Assembly: GCF_036864975.1 (NCBI RefSeq)
Contig: NZ_CP104311.1
Location: 660,001-724,000 of the forward strand
Reading direction: 5' to 3'
Source: Methylococcus capsulatus
GTDB lineage: Bacteria > Pseudomonadota > Gammaproteobacteria > Methylococcales > Methylococcaceae
DNA: 64,000 nucleotides
Shown here: positions 45,981 through 55,726 of the stretch, piece after piece
Numbering within the stretch: position 1 is the stretch's first letter
How the letters are laid out: every line of letters starts with the position of its first letter
Notes under the pieces: model-generated
What the model was told of the DNA's origin: nothing
Database searches by the model: none
What the model saw: the letters and a program-made list of their open reading frames with translations, nothing else
Program-made: the position numbers and the translations under genes

Positions 45981-46211
45981 TCAGTCGGGTGTCGGAATCG
46001 AAAGCTTCTCCTGCATCGCCAGCACTTCCTTCTCGGCCTCCAGCCAGTCTTCCAGCTCGCTGCCTCCTACGAAACCGCGCTTTTCGGCCCGCAAATACGC
46101 TGCCTCCGCGATCAGCGCATGCATCATGTCGGGATCGGGCGGCGGCGGCACGGTCTCCGGCTCCTCGCAGGAAACGGGTTTGATGGGTCGCGATAATACG
46201 GTTGCTGCCAT
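45981..46211 (-). CDS. DUF2934 protein
   Basis: A 76-residue protein. The DUF2934 core is HALIAEAAYLRAEKRGFVGG then SELEDWLEAEKEVLAM, a short helical motif of unknown role that often occurs near stress-related small genes. The first 28 residues are Pro-rich. It converges with the response regulator and leaves only 4 bases between the two stops. Confidence 0.85.
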   Translation of the reverse strand: MAATVLSRPIKPVSCEEPETVPPPPDPDMMHALIAEAAYLRAEKRGFVGGSELEDWLEAEKEVLAMQEKLSIPTPD

Positions 46212-46263
46212 GATAGCTCACCTCTTCAGGGTCAGAAAAAATTTCCTCCTCGCTTCCTCCTTG

Positions 46264-47442
46264 TCACAGCCTTCCGGCCAGTTCTCCCGGCCCCCAAGGG
46301 CCGGGCTCCTCAATCAGGGCACGAGCGGCCTCCACCCGATCCCAGACGTTCCATAGCAGTACGCCACGCACCCGCCCCTGATCCAGGTAGTAGACCACCC
46401 CTTTGTGATAAGGCTCGGACCAGTCTTCCACGGTCTCCAGCCTCGAATCCAGCTCCCCTACTGCTTCGTAGCCGAGGTCGAACAGATCGGAATAAAAATA
46501 GGGAAGATGCCGGTAGGGTGTCGCCTCACCGGCCATGTTGCGCCCGGCCAGCCGTCCCATGGTGCGGGCGTTGTCCTCGTGCTCCACGTGCATCCGGCGC
46601 CCCAGCACCGGGCTGTAAAAAGACGCAACATCGCCGGCGGCATAGACGTCGGCGTGGCCCGTCTGCAGAAATTCGTTCACGATGATGCCATGCTCCACTG
46701 GGAGCCCGGCCGCTTCGGCTAGCCGAGTCTCGGGCTCGATCCCGATGCCGGCGACGACGCCGTCCACCACGAGGACTTCTTCACCGGTCTCCCCGAGCGC
46801 AAGCCGGATCTCATCGCCCTCCCGAACCAGACCGGTGACCGCCCGGCCGCTCAGTAGCTCGACACCCTGGTCCCGGTAATAGTCATTGAGAAACTGGCAA
46901 AGGTCAGCCGGAAACACTCGGCCGCCAATGCATGCTTCCGGGAAGATCATCACGACATCCTTGCCGATCGACGCCAGGGCGGCCGCAATCTCCGAACCGA
47001 TGAAGCCGCCACCGATGATGGCGAACTTCCGCCGCTTCTCGGTCAGTGTTCGCAGCCGGAGATAATCGTCGATGGTACGGAAATACAGGATATCCTCGCT
47101 TCCGAACGAGAATCGACGCGGCCGGCCGCCGGTCGCCAGCAGCAGCTTCTCGAACCGGTAAACCGTGCCTTCGTCGTCGGCCACAGATTTTCCGGCCAGG
47201 TCGACTTGGGTCACAGTCCGACCCAGAAATGCACTGACCCCACAGGTTTCGGTGCCATACCACAGTTGGTCGAAGGACTTGCCGAGCCAGAGCCCCTTGG
47301 ACAGCAGGGGACGCTTATAGGGAAAATGCGGTTCCGCGCCAATGAGACCGATCGAGCCCTGCGGATCGAGCTCGCGGATGCCCCGGATCGCCGCATCCGC
47401 CGTCATTCCGCCGCCGACGACCAGGTATTTGTAGCTGTGCAT
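46264..47442 (-). CDS. FAD-dependent pyridine nucleotide-disulfide oxidoreductase family protein
   Basis: A 392-residue flavoprotein of the ferredoxin-reductase/AIF type. FAD site: YLVVGGGMTADAAIRGIREL. NAD site: KFAIIGGGFIGSEIAAALAS. The second FAD motif is ADVYAAGDVASFYSPVLGRR, followed by HEDNARTMGRLAGRNMAGE. There is no CxxC redox disulfide, so it fits rubredoxin or ferredoxin reductases or AIF-like oxidoreductases. The partner is not evident. It lies 33 bases after the DUF5335-like gene in the same direction. Confidence 0.88.
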   Translation of the reverse strand: MHSYKYLVVGGGMTADAAIRGIRELDPQGSIGLIGAEPHFPYKRPLLSKGLWLGKSFDQLWYGTETCGVSAFLGRTVTQVDLAGKSVADDEGTVYRFEKLLLATGGRPRRFSFGSEDILYFRTIDDYLRLRTLTEKRRKFAIIGGGFIGSEIAAALASIGKDVVMIFPEACIGGRVFPADLCQFLNDYYRDQGVELLSGRAVTGLVREGDEIRLALGETGEEVLVVDGVVAGIGIEPETRLAEAAGLPVEHGIIVNEFLQTGHADVYAAGDVASFYSPVLGRRMHVEHEDNARTMGRLAGRNMAGEATPYRHLPYFYSDLFDLGYEAVGELDSRLETVEDWSEPYHKGVVYYLDQGRVRGVLLWNVWDRVEAARALIEEPGPWGPGELAGRL

Positions 47443-47474
47443 GGCCGGTCTCCTTCCTCCGCAGCCGAAAAAAG

Positions 47475-47879
47475 TCAGAACCAAGGTGCAAAAAGTCCAT
47501 CGAGGCTATCCGGCGAAGCCGGCGCGCGGAACCTCAGTATCATCGCGCCATGGCCGGCGCTGTCGATACGCAGGCCCGCATGGATGCCTTCCCCGGCCTC
47601 CAGCACACCGATCGCCGCCACTTCCGCGATCGATTGAGTGATCTGCAACGCTCCTTCCCCCAGTAACAGCGACAGGCTGCCGTCCTTCGGCTCGAAGCAC
47701 AAGCTCCGGAATCGCACGTCGCGCACGATGCAACGCTCCTCCGCGACCTCGGCCACATCACGCTCCGCTGCCGCCGGTTTGTCCCTGATACTGGTTGTCA
47801 CCAACCACCCGCGGTGCTGCCGGCTGAACGCCTCGCAGAACCCGACCCAATCGGCAGGAGCGATAGGTCTGGTGTTCAT
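47475..47879 (-). CDS. DUF5335-like protein
   Basis: A 134-residue soluble protein: RPIAPADWVGFCEAFSRQHR then GWLVTTSIRD at the start, and DSAGHGAMILRFRAPASPD near the end. The Trp-rich start and the ending resemble DUF5335 proteins of unknown function; I am moderately sure. It has no signal peptide. It lies between the FAD oxidoreductase gene and a secreted-protein gene, all in the same direction, so a shared transcript is likely. Confidence 0.6.
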   Translation of the reverse strand: MNTRPIAPADWVGFCEAFSRQHRGWLVTTSIRDKPAAAERDVAEVAEERCIVRDVRFRSLCFEPKDGSLSLLLGEGALQITQSIAEVAAIGVLEAGEGIHAGLRIDSAGHGAMILRFRAPASPDSLDGLFAPWF

Positions 47880-47900
47880 GTCTTCGACAGACTGGAGAGG

Positions 47901-48344
47901 CTAATTCGTGCAGCGGACCTTCAGGGCGCTGACCTGGTCATGGAGACCGTACTCACCGAGGTGATGCACCTTGTGCCCGGCGGTAAAAGTCGCAACCTGG
48001 CTGCGATAATTCTCGTCCTTGCCGCCCCAGCTCCGGATTTCCTGTTCATGGTAAACCGGTCCGGAGGGAAGAGCGAAGTTTTCGTTCCCGTAGACACTCA
48101 CCTCCGCCGCCGGACCAACCTCCAGACTTTCGATCACGTCGTTCCAGTCGGCACCCTCGAGATCCTTCAGGCTTGCCATCTCCACCGGCCCGAACACTCT
48201 GACCTTGGCCCCTGTATAGTCCGGCCCCCTGTAAATGTCCACCCAGCAGTCGCCGGAACGGGATGCCGCCTGAGCCATGGAGCCCACCAACGCCCCCACG
48301 CACACTACCAGCCCGACAGGCATGACCGATGTCACTTTCTTCAT
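47901..48344 (-). CDS. Secreted beta/gamma-crystallin-like protein
   Basis: A 147-residue protein with a clear signal peptide (MKKVTSVMPVGLVVCVGALV then GSMAQAA). The mature part contains CWVDIYRGPDYTGAKVRVFG and SVYGNENFALPSG, which look like the Greek-key strands of beta/gamma-crystallin domains, and two cysteines (CWVD and KVRCTN) that may form a disulfide. Such domains can bind calcium. Function here is unknown. It starts at ATG 48344. Confidence 0.55.
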   Translation of the reverse strand: MKKVTSVMPVGLVVCVGALVGSMAQAASRSGDCWVDIYRGPDYTGAKVRVFGPVEMASLKDLEGADWNDVIESLEVGPAAEVSVYGNENFALPSGPVYHEQEIRSWGGKDENYRSQVATFTAGHKVHHLGEYGLHDQVSALKVRCTN

Positions 48345-48380
48345 ATGTCCTCCTTGCCGCCGGAATGCCGGCCAGCCGTT

Positions 48381-48887
48381 TCAGGGGAATGCCGGAATCG
48401 TCGGCTCGGTGCCCTCGAATTCGGCTTCCGGATGATGTTTCTGAACCCGTTGATGAATCTCTTCCACCTGCTCGCGCGGCACGTCCACCATGAGCAGAAG
48501 CTCACCTTTTTCTACCGCGCTTTGATAATTCTTGAGCCGGGAATTCTCGACGTCCAGTCCTATCATGCCGGACAGCCAGGAGCCGATGCCGGCACCGGCC
48601 AAAGCGATGGCAAGCACCGCTCCACCGCCGAGTACCATACCGGTCGGCAGGGCGACTGCGATCAGTCCTGCCAGGGTACCGGTGATACCCCCGATGGCCA
48701 AGCCGCGCTCCGTCGCGGGGATGAAGTCGCTCTTTTGAAACAAGGAGGCTTCGGGAAGATTGCCCAAGGGCGTTCCAGCCCTGGCCAGAATGTGAATGTG
48801 CCGCTCTTCGATCCGAGCAAGAAGCAGTTCATCGACGATCTTGCGCGCCAACTCCACGGACGGGACCAGGAAATAGATGCGCTTCAT
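48381..48887 (-). CDS. DUF1269-like membrane-associated protein
   Basis: A 168-residue protein. An N-terminal alpha/beta segment (RIYFLVPSVELARKIVDELL, HIHILARAG) is followed by a Gly/Ala-rich hydrophobic hairpin (LAIGGITGTLAGLIAVALPT and GGAVLAIALAGAGIGSWLSG) and a C-terminal segment with LLLMVDVPREQVEEIHQRVQ. This ferredoxin-like/glycine-hairpin layout is common in stress-linked bacterial proteins annotated DUF1269. Its start is only 12 bases past the fae stop, so the two are almost certainly co-transcribed. Confidence 0.65.
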   Translation of the reverse strand: MKRIYFLVPSVELARKIVDELLLARIEERHIHILARAGTPLGNLPEASLFQKSDFIPATERGLAIGGITGTLAGLIAVALPTGMVLGGGAVLAIALAGAGIGSWLSGMIGLDVENSRLKNYQSAVEKGELLLMVDVPREQVEEIHQRVQKHHPEAEFEGTEPTIPAFP

Positions 48888-48899
48888 GGCGACCCTTCG

Positions 48900-49418
48900 T
48901 CAGTCATGGGCCGCAAGGGGATGGTGAACGACGTCCTCCTGCGCGATGACCTCGTCGATGCCCGGCTTGCCTTCCACCGCCCGGGCGATCGCCAGCTTGG
49001 TCGCCTGGTAGTTCCAGTCCTGGATTTTGGCGTTGTCCTTGGCGTCCCAATGGATGAACACGCCCACGCAAATGAATACCTGGTCGGCCTCGGCCTTCGG
49101 GATGACACCTTCCTTGACCGAATCCACCACTGCCTTGGCAACACCGCGCTCCGCCGGCCCGAACATTTGAGTCGCTTGCTTTTCGTTCTTGATTTCCACC
49201 TTGTTGAACATGACGGTGGCGGGCTTCGCCATCAGATTGGGCGCAACCAGAGCGAGCAGGGCGTTGTCACCGCGCTTCTGATTGGTGAGGGCGGTGCAGA
49301 ATGCAACTTCCGCGGCACTGCCGCGTGGTCCCATAATGAGATCGATATGCGCCAGTTCGTTGCCCTCGCCGACCAGAGCCTCACCCACCAGGACCCGATC
49401 AATCTTCACACCGTTCAT
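48900..49418 (-). CDS. fae: Formaldehyde-activating enzyme
   Basis: A 172-residue Fae that speeds condensation of formaldehyde with tetrahydromethanopterin, the entry to the H4MPT oxidation and detoxification route. The catalytic histidine lies in [17 protein letters not shown], and [31 protein letters not shown] and [13 protein letters not shown] follow the family throughout. An AGGAG box precedes ATG 49418. The leader contains a long inverted repeat (49448-49502). No other H4MPT gene is in the window; downstream genes are of unknown function. Confidence 0.97.
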   Translation of the reverse strand: MNGVKIDRVLVGEALVGEGNELAHIDLIMGPRGSAAEVAFCTALTNQKRGDNALLALVAPNLMAKPATVMFNKVEIKNEKQATQMFGPAERGVAKAVVDSVKEGVIPKAEADQVFICVGVFIHWDAKDNAKIQDWNYQATKLAIARAVEGKPGIDEVIAQEDVVHHPLAAHD

Positions 49419-49447
49419 CTTCGGTTTCTCCTGTATGTCTGCCGGGG

Positions 49448-49502
49448 GGACTGACCTTGGGCCCGACGAGCCGCGGCATCAGCCGTCAGTCCTCTTTATC
49501 GC
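49448..49502 (-). promoter_or_regulatory. Stable hairpin in the fae leader
   Basis: GGACTGAC at 49448-49455 and GTCAGTCC at 49495-49502 are perfect complements enclosing 39 bases that can fold further (GC-rich GGC/GCC pairs). The structure would sit in the 5' untranslated region of fae, about 20 bases before the ribosome site. It could stabilise the message or respond to a signal. On the plus strand it is followed by TCTTTAT, but no gene there needs a terminator. Confidence 0.55.
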
Positions 49503-49639
49503 TTTTAACCCCGACACCATCCCGGCGCCAATACGAGCCGCTACCTAAGTAGTTCTACGTAGGCCGCGGCGCATGGCCTGCCCGGATGCGGCGCTGCGGC
49601 GCCGGCGGGCTGGTCTGCACCGACGTCGAAGGCCGCCGC

Positions 49640-50557
<918 letters not shown>

Positions 50558-50566
50558 TCAACGTGT

Positions 50567-52981
50567 CTAGAAAGGCAGTTCGAGCCCGGGCCGCACCTTC
50601 AGCAGCAGCGATCGGAAGCGCTGTTGGATTCGGGCCAGCCCTTCGGCGGTGTCGGCTTCGAAGCGGATCACCAGGGAAGGCGTGGTATTGGAGGCACGCA
50701 CTAGCCCCCAACCGTCGGCGAAATCGACCCGCAGGCCGTCGATGTCGGTGATGCGGCCATCGTCGAAATCGGCCAGTTCGCGCATTTTTTCCACAAAGGC
50801 AAGGTTCTCTCCCTCCTGCAACCGCACGCCGAGTTCGGGCGTGTTCACACTGTCCGGCAGCTCCGCGAACACGTCGGCGGTTGGGCGGGGATCGGCAGAC
50901 AGAATCTCCACCATCCGGGCGCAGGCATAGATGCCGTCGTCGAAACCGTACCAACGCTCCTTGAAGAAGAAGTGACCGCTCATCTCCCCCGCCAGCATGG
51001 CGCCGGTTTCCTTCATCTTGGCCTTGATCAGGGAATGGCCGGTCTTCCACATCAGCGGGCGGCCACCGTGACGCAGGATATGACCGCCCAGATGACGGGT
51101 GCATTTGACGTCGTAGATGATGTCAGCGCCCGGCTCGCGGGACAGCACGTCGGAGGCGAACAACATCATCTGCCGGTCCGGCCAGATGATGTTGCCGGCC
51201 GAGTCGACCACCCCCAGGCGGTCGCCGTCCCCATCGAAAGCCACACCAAGATCCGCGCCTTCCCGCTGCACCGTTTCGATCAGCACCGCCAGATTTTCCG
51301 GCTTGCTCGGATCGGGGTGATGATTGGGGAAATTGCCGTCGACCGTGCAGAACAATTCGACCACCTCGCAATCCAAGGCCCGGAGGATCTGCGGCGCCAC
51401 CACGGCCGCCACGCCGTTGCCGCAATCGACCACGACCTTGAACGGCCTGCCGACCTGGACGTCTTCCACGATGCGCCGGTGGTAATCGGGCAACAGATCG
51501 CGGCGCTCGATCCGTCCTTCCCCGCTATGAAAATCCCTTGATTCGATGCGACGCCGGAGCACCTGGATATCTTCACCGGCCAGGGTCTGCCCCCCCAGCA
51601 CGATCTTGAAGCCGTTGTAATTCGCGGGGTTGTGGCTGCCGGTCACCATGACGCCGGACCGGCCCGCCAGCACCTGGGTGCCGAAGTACAGCACAGGCGT
51701 GGGCGCCAGCCCCAGGTCGGTGACCTGGCAGCCGGCGCCGCGCAGCCCCTCCGCCAGAGCGGCGCACAGCGCGGGACTGCTCAATCGCCCGTCGCGGGCG
51801 ACGACGACCTGCCGTTCGCCACGGTGGATCGCCTCGCTGCCGATGGCCCGGCCTATCGCCTGGGCCGCGTCCGGTGTCAGCGTGTCGCCGACAATCCCGC
51901 GGATGTCGTAGGCCCGGAACAGGGTGGAAGCAACGGCCGGAATTGGCTGGATTTTCATGTGAGTCTTCTCCTCGTTCTGATCATCGGTGAGCGCCGACCG
52001 GCGCAAAAGGACGGCTTCTGACGCGCGCGGCCGCGCCTCGATTTCCTCCGACGCCGGTGTGCCTGATGCCCTCAGTCCTTCGAGCAGGCACTGCATTTCC
52101 AGCAGCCGCGCGCGACCGGCCACGCGGGATATTCCCGACTTCCCCGCTGAAACCTGAGCCAGCACCAGCGCCGTGTCGTGCTTCATCGCCTGCGCCAGCG
52201 CGAAATCCGCCCAGCGCAGCACTGCCAGGATCAGCAACAGCGCCGGTCCACCGGCCGCAAAAATCCACCACAGAGGAGACTGGTCCGGCGGCGGCCGCCA
52301 GTAGGCGATCCGCCAGCTGTGGCTGCCGAGCACCGACGCCTCTCCGTCCGGCGGCTCCCTCCGCCGGGCCTGATCGCCGGTAAAAACCAGCGGAAGCTCG
52401 CCCTGCCTGAGTTCCAGTGCGGCGCCGAAGGGCATGGGAACCGAACGCATGGCATCGAGCAGGAGGTCTGGCGACAGACTGGCCAGCAACACCCCCTGCC
52501 CTTCGGCAAGCGGAACGGCGAGCGCAATGTGGACATTCGGGCTGTTGGCGGCGTGCATAGCCGGCAGGGACTGGCCACGCCGGGCATCGCGGACCGCTTC
52601 GAGATCGGCGTATCCCATGGCCGGCAGGCGGGCGGTATCCAGCACCTCACTGTGATTCGGTATCAGACGAACGAGGAGCGAGCCGGGCAGAGAACCGGTA
52701 AGCCTGCCCTCCTCCGCCGCGATCCCGGCAGGATCACCGGCGGCCAGCGCCTCGGCCAGCCGCGCGTCGCCCGCCATGCCGCTCAGGGCGCGGAAGGACC
52801 AGCCCAAACGATCGCGCACGTTGAAGGCCGCAGCATCCGCTGCTGCAGCCATCGCCTGCTGGCCGGAAATTTCGATGCGATGCCGCTCGGCCCAGACGAG
52901 CCCGGCCACGGTCACGACGACCGCCAGCATCGACATCAGGCCGACGGCCCCGAGCAGCCGGCGGAGACTCAGTGATGGCAC
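50567..52981 (-). CDS. algC: Phosphomannomutase/phosphoglucomutase AlgC with N-terminal membrane region
   Basis: An 804-residue frame from GTG 52981. Residues 1-341 carry two transmembrane helices (about 9-30 and 243-262) around a roughly 200-residue periplasmic-type domain. Residues 342-804 are a full alpha-D-phosphohexomutase: phosphoserine loop GVMVTGSHNPANYNG, metal loop GVAFDGDGDRLG, sugar loop GEMSGHFFF and phosphate loop ASNTTPSLVIRFE. It makes mannose 1-phosphate and glucose 1-phosphate for polysaccharide and lipopolysaccharide. An internal ATG at 51958 with a GAGGAG box upstream would give the canonical 463-residue enzyme alone. Confidence 0.94.
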   Translation of the reverse strand: MPSLSLRRLLGAVGLMSMLAVVVTVAGLVWAERHRIEISGQQAMAAAADAAAFNVRDRLGWSFRALSGMAGDARLAEALAAGDPAGIAAEEGRLTGSLPGSLLVRLIPNHSEVLDTARLPAMGYADLEAVRDARRGQSLPAMHAANSPNVHIALAVPLAEGQGVLLASLSPDLLLDAMRSVPMPFGAALELRQGELPLVFTGDQARRREPPDGEASVLGSHSWRIAYWRPPPDQSPLWWIFAAGGPALLLILAVLRWADFALAQAMKHDTALVLAQVSAGKSGISRVAGRARLLEMQCLLEGLRASGTPASEEIEARPRASEAVLLRRSALTDDQNEEKTHMKIQPIPAVASTLFRAYDIRGIVGDTLTPDAAQAIGRAIGSEAIHRGERQVVVARDGRLSSPALCAALAEGLRGAGCQVTDLGLAPTPVLYFGTQVLAGRSGVMVTGSHNPANYNGFKIVLGGQTLAGEDIQVLRRRIESRDFHSGEGRIERRDLLPDYHRRIVEDVQVGRPFKVVVDCGNGVAAVVAPQILRALDCEVVELFCTVDGNFPNHHPDPSKPENLAVLIETVQREGADLGVAFDGDGDRLGVVDSAGNIIWPDRQMMLFASDVLSREPGADIIYDVKCTRHLGGHILRHGGRPLMWKTGHSLIKAKMKETGAMLAGEMSGHFFFKERWYGFDDGIYACARMVEILSADPRPTADVFAELPDSVNTPELGVRLQEGENLAFVEKMRELADFDDGRITDIDGLRVDFADGWGLVRASNTTPSLVIRFEADTAEGLARIQQRFRSLLLKVRPGLELPF

Positions 52982-52983
52982 GG

Positions 52984-53439
52984 CTAATGCCGGCCGGTGT
53001 GACCGAACCCGCCCTCGGCCCGCCGGCTTTCGGCGAACGCTTCGACCTGCTCGAATACCACTTGGGCCACCGGCACGAACACCATCTGGGCGATCCGCTC
53101 GCCCACGGCGATTTCGAAGGCTTCCGAGCCACGGTTCCAGCAGGATACCAGCACCTGACCCTGGTAATCGGAGTCGATCAGGCCCACCAGGTTGCCCAGC
53201 ACGATCCCGTGCTTATGGCCGAGCCCCGATCGCGGCAACAGCACCGCCGCCCAGGCCGGGTCGCCGATGTGGATGGCGAAGCCGGTTGGGATCAGCTGAG
53301 TCTCGCCCGGCCGCAGTATCAGCGGCGCATCGAGGCAGGCCCGGAGGTCGAGGCCGGCGGCACCCGGCGTGGCATAGTGTGGCAACGGGATCTCGTTGCC
53401 AAGACGGGGATCAAGGATCCTGATCTGTATTGTCGGCAT
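52984..53439 (-). CDS. dut: dUTP diphosphatase
   Basis: A 151-residue trimeric dUTPase. The five motifs are present: [54 protein letters not shown] and the C-terminal [12 protein letters not shown]. It removes dUTP and supplies dUMP to ThyA. Its start overlaps the end of coaBC by 29 bases, and algC begins 2 bases after its stop. The coaBC-dut-algC order is shared with Pseudomonas. Confidence 0.98.
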   Translation of the reverse strand: MPTIQIRILDPRLGNEIPLPHYATPGAAGLDLRACLDAPLILRPGETQLIPTGFAIHIGDPAWAAVLLPRSGLGHKHGIVLGNLVGLIDSDYQGQVLVSCWNRGSEAFEIAVGERIAQMVFVPVAQVVFEQVEAFAESRRAEGGFGHTGRH

Positions 53440-54673
53440 AGTAGCGTTCTGCTATCAATCGAATCAGTCGGCGGGCGATCTCGGTCTTATCGGCCAGGGG
53501 CAAATGGCACTCGCCGCCCCGCCAGCACACGAACAACGCATTTTCGTCCCGCTCGAAACCGCCCGGCGCCCCGCTGCCGACCTCATTGGCGGCCACCAGA
53601 TCGGCGCCCTTGGCTTCCAGCTTGGCGCGGGCGTAGGTTTCGACCTCACCGGTTTCGGCGGCGAACCCCACGATGAAGGGTTTGTCCGGCAAGGCCGCGA
53701 CGGCCTGAAGAATGTCCGGAGTCCGGTGCAGGGTCAGCTCCAACTGCTCGCCGTGTTTCTTGATCTTGGCATCCGCCACCCGCGCCGGCGTGTAATCCGC
53801 CACGGCGGCGGTGCCGATGTAGATGTCCACCCCGCCGGTCCGGGCCATGACCGCCGCGTGCATCTCCGCGGCGGTCTCCACCCTCACGGTTTCCACCCCG
53901 GCCGGCGCATCGAGTGCGACCGGTCCGCTGACCAGGGTGACGTCCGCGCCGGCATTCCGCGCCGCGGCGGCCAAGGCATAGCCCATTTTTCCGGAACTGC
54001 GGTTGCCGATGAAACGCACGGGATCGATGGGCTCGCGAGTCGGACCGGCGCTGATCAACACCCTGAGGCCCGAAAGCAGTCCCTTCGCCGCCAGCGCATC
54101 GGCAAGGTCGAGGACGAGCCGGGCCGGCTCCCGCAGCCGGCCCGGCCCCGTCTCGCCGCAAGCTTGATCGCCTTCGTCCGGCCCCCACAGGACGACTCCC
54201 CGCCCGGCCAAGGTGGCGGCATGGGAGTGGGTGGCCGGATGCAGCCACATCGCACGGTTCATCGCTGGCGCCAGAAACAGCGGTACTTCCGCGGCCAGGC
54301 ACAGGGTGGCCAGCAAGTCGTCGGCCAGCCCTAGGCTGATCCGGGCCATGAAATCCGCCGATGCCGGCGCCACGAGGATGGCGTCCGCCCAGCGGGACAG
54401 CTGGATGTGCCCCATCGCCGACTCGGCGCCGGGCACGAACATGTCATGGGCGACCGGATGCCCGGAGAGGGCTTCGAAAGTCAAAGGCTGGACGAACCGG
54501 CAGGCCGCCGGCGTCATCACCACCCGCACCTCTGCGCCGGCCTGACGCAGGCGGCGGGTGATCTCTGCGGCCTTATAAGCCGCGATGCCACCGGTCACGC
54601 CGAGGAGAATGCGCTTGTGATGGAGATCAGCCAAGGACGGAAATTTCGAGGAAGGGTCGATTCGGGGCGACAT
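53411..54673 (-). CDS. coaBC: Bifunctional phosphopantothenoylcysteine decarboxylase/synthetase
   Basis: A 420-residue coenzyme A enzyme. The N-terminal CoaC flavoprotein domain has [20 protein letters not shown], the catalytic His region [14 protein letters not shown], and [14 protein letters not shown]. The CoaB domain follows with [20 protein letters not shown] and [14 protein letters not shown], and K in FKPKH-like position is less clear. It makes 4'-phosphopantetheine from phosphopantothenate and cysteine. It diverges from radC with a 64-base gap that must hold both promoters. Confidence 0.97.
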   Translation of the reverse strand: MSPRIDPSSKFPSLADLHHKRILLGVTGGIAAYKAAEITRRLRQAGAEVRVVMTPAACRFVQPLTFEALSGHPVAHDMFVPGAESAMGHIQLSRWADAILVAPASADFMARISLGLADDLLATLCLAAEVPLFLAPAMNRAMWLHPATHSHAATLAGRGVVLWGPDEGDQACGETGPGRLREPARLVLDLADALAAKGLLSGLRVLISAGPTREPIDPVRFIGNRSSGKMGYALAAAARNAGADVTLVSGPVALDAPAGVETVRVETAAEMHAAVMARTGGVDIYIGTAAVADYTPARVADAKIKKHGEQLELTLHRTPDILQAVAALPDKPFIVGFAAETGEVETYARAKLEAKGADLVAANEVGSGAPGGFERDENALFVCWRGGECHLPLADKTEIARRLIRLIAERYYADNTDQDP

Positions 54674-54737
54674 TATGGCAAGTTTAGTCCAGCCCTTCTA
54701 TGCTTGACACGACCCGACACGGAAGGAGGTTACCATC

Positions 54738-55412
54738 ATGCCCATCACCGACTGGCCCGCCGACGAACGCCCGCGCGAACGGTTGCTGAAACTCGGCCCG
54801 GCCGCATTGTCCGATGCCGAATTGCTGGCCATTTTTCTGCGAACCGGCATCGCCGGCAAGAGCGCGGTCGATCTTGCGCGCGACCTGCTGCAGGAGTTCG
54901 GCTCGCTGTCCGCCCTGCTCAAGGCGGACCACCCGCGCTTCGTGAAATCGGCCGGGCTGGGTACCGCGAAATACACGCAGCTTCAAGCCGTGCTCGAACT
55001 GGCGCGACGCCATTTCGAAGAGTGCCTGAAGCGGGAAAATGCACTGACCAGCCCCGAGCTGACCCGGCACTACCTGTCCAACTGGCTGAAGGGTAGGCCT
55101 TATGAGGTGTTCGTCGGACTGTTCCTGGACAACCAGCACCGGGTAATCCACGCGGAGGAGCTGTTCCGCGGCACCATCGACGGGGCTTCAGTCTACCCCC
55201 GGGAAGTCGTCAAGCAGGCGCTCGCCCATAACGCCGCGGCCATGATTTTTGCCCACAACCATCCCTCCGGAATCTGCGAACCCAGCGAGGCCGACCGCCT
55301 GCTCACGCAACGGCTGAAACAAGCGCTGGGACTGGTCGACATCCGCGTGCTCGACCATTTCATCATCGGCGACGGTCAGCCTTATTCCTTTGCCGAGCGG
55401 GGATTGCTCTGA
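54738..55412 (+). CDS. radC: RadC family JAMM/MPN-domain protein
   Basis: A 224-residue protein. An N-terminal helix-hairpin-helix region ([20 protein letters not shown]) leads to the JAMM metal site [15 protein letters not shown] and a preceding acidic [20 protein letters not shown]. It was once thought to act in DNA repair; its role is unsettled. AAGGAGG lies 9 bases before ATG 54738. It diverges from coaBC as in E. coli, where dfp and radC are also divergent. Confidence 0.94.
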   Translation: MPITDWPADERPRERLLKLGPAALSDAELLAIFLRTGIAGKSAVDLARDLLQEFGSLSALLKADHPRFVKSAGLGTAKYTQLQAVLELARRHFEECLKRENALTSPELTRHYLSNWLKGRPYEVFVGLFLDNQHRVIHAEELFRGTIDGASVYPREVVKQALAHNAAAMIFAHNHPSGICEPSEADRLLTQRLKQALGLVDIRVLDHFIIGDGQPYSFAERGLL

Positions 55413-55726
55413 GCCCATGAGCGGAACGCGATTCAGCCGCCAGATCTTCCTCGCGAAGGATGGCGGCGAAACGGGTGTCAGGCGCTGCTCCGGTGCTTCG
55501 CGCCATGCCAGCATCAACGTCTCCTGGCCTGCACGTCGATGAGGCAGTCGCCGGAATTAAAGTCGAGTGCGCGGAGCAAAACGACCGAGATAACGATACA
55601 CTTTGTACCCCGCCACGGGTTTTCCGTTTGCCTCGTGGAGCTGGATTCTTCCGCCTGCCACATTTCCGAACGTGGCGGCGCACGCCAAGCCTCCCGCCAT
55701 ACTCTTGCGACCAGGCGTCCCCGACG
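55413..55726. other. 314-base gap with a possible gene remnant
   Basis: A minus-strand frame (55557-55703, 48 codons) reads GGRIQLHEANGKPVAGYKVY before stopping. It has the look of a real protein fragment, but I cannot place it and it has no good ribosome site. A second minus-strand frame near 55480-55520 (MLAWREAPEQRLTPVSPPSF) runs into radC. Both may be remains of an inserted gene. Otherwise nothing is seen. Confidence 0.3.
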
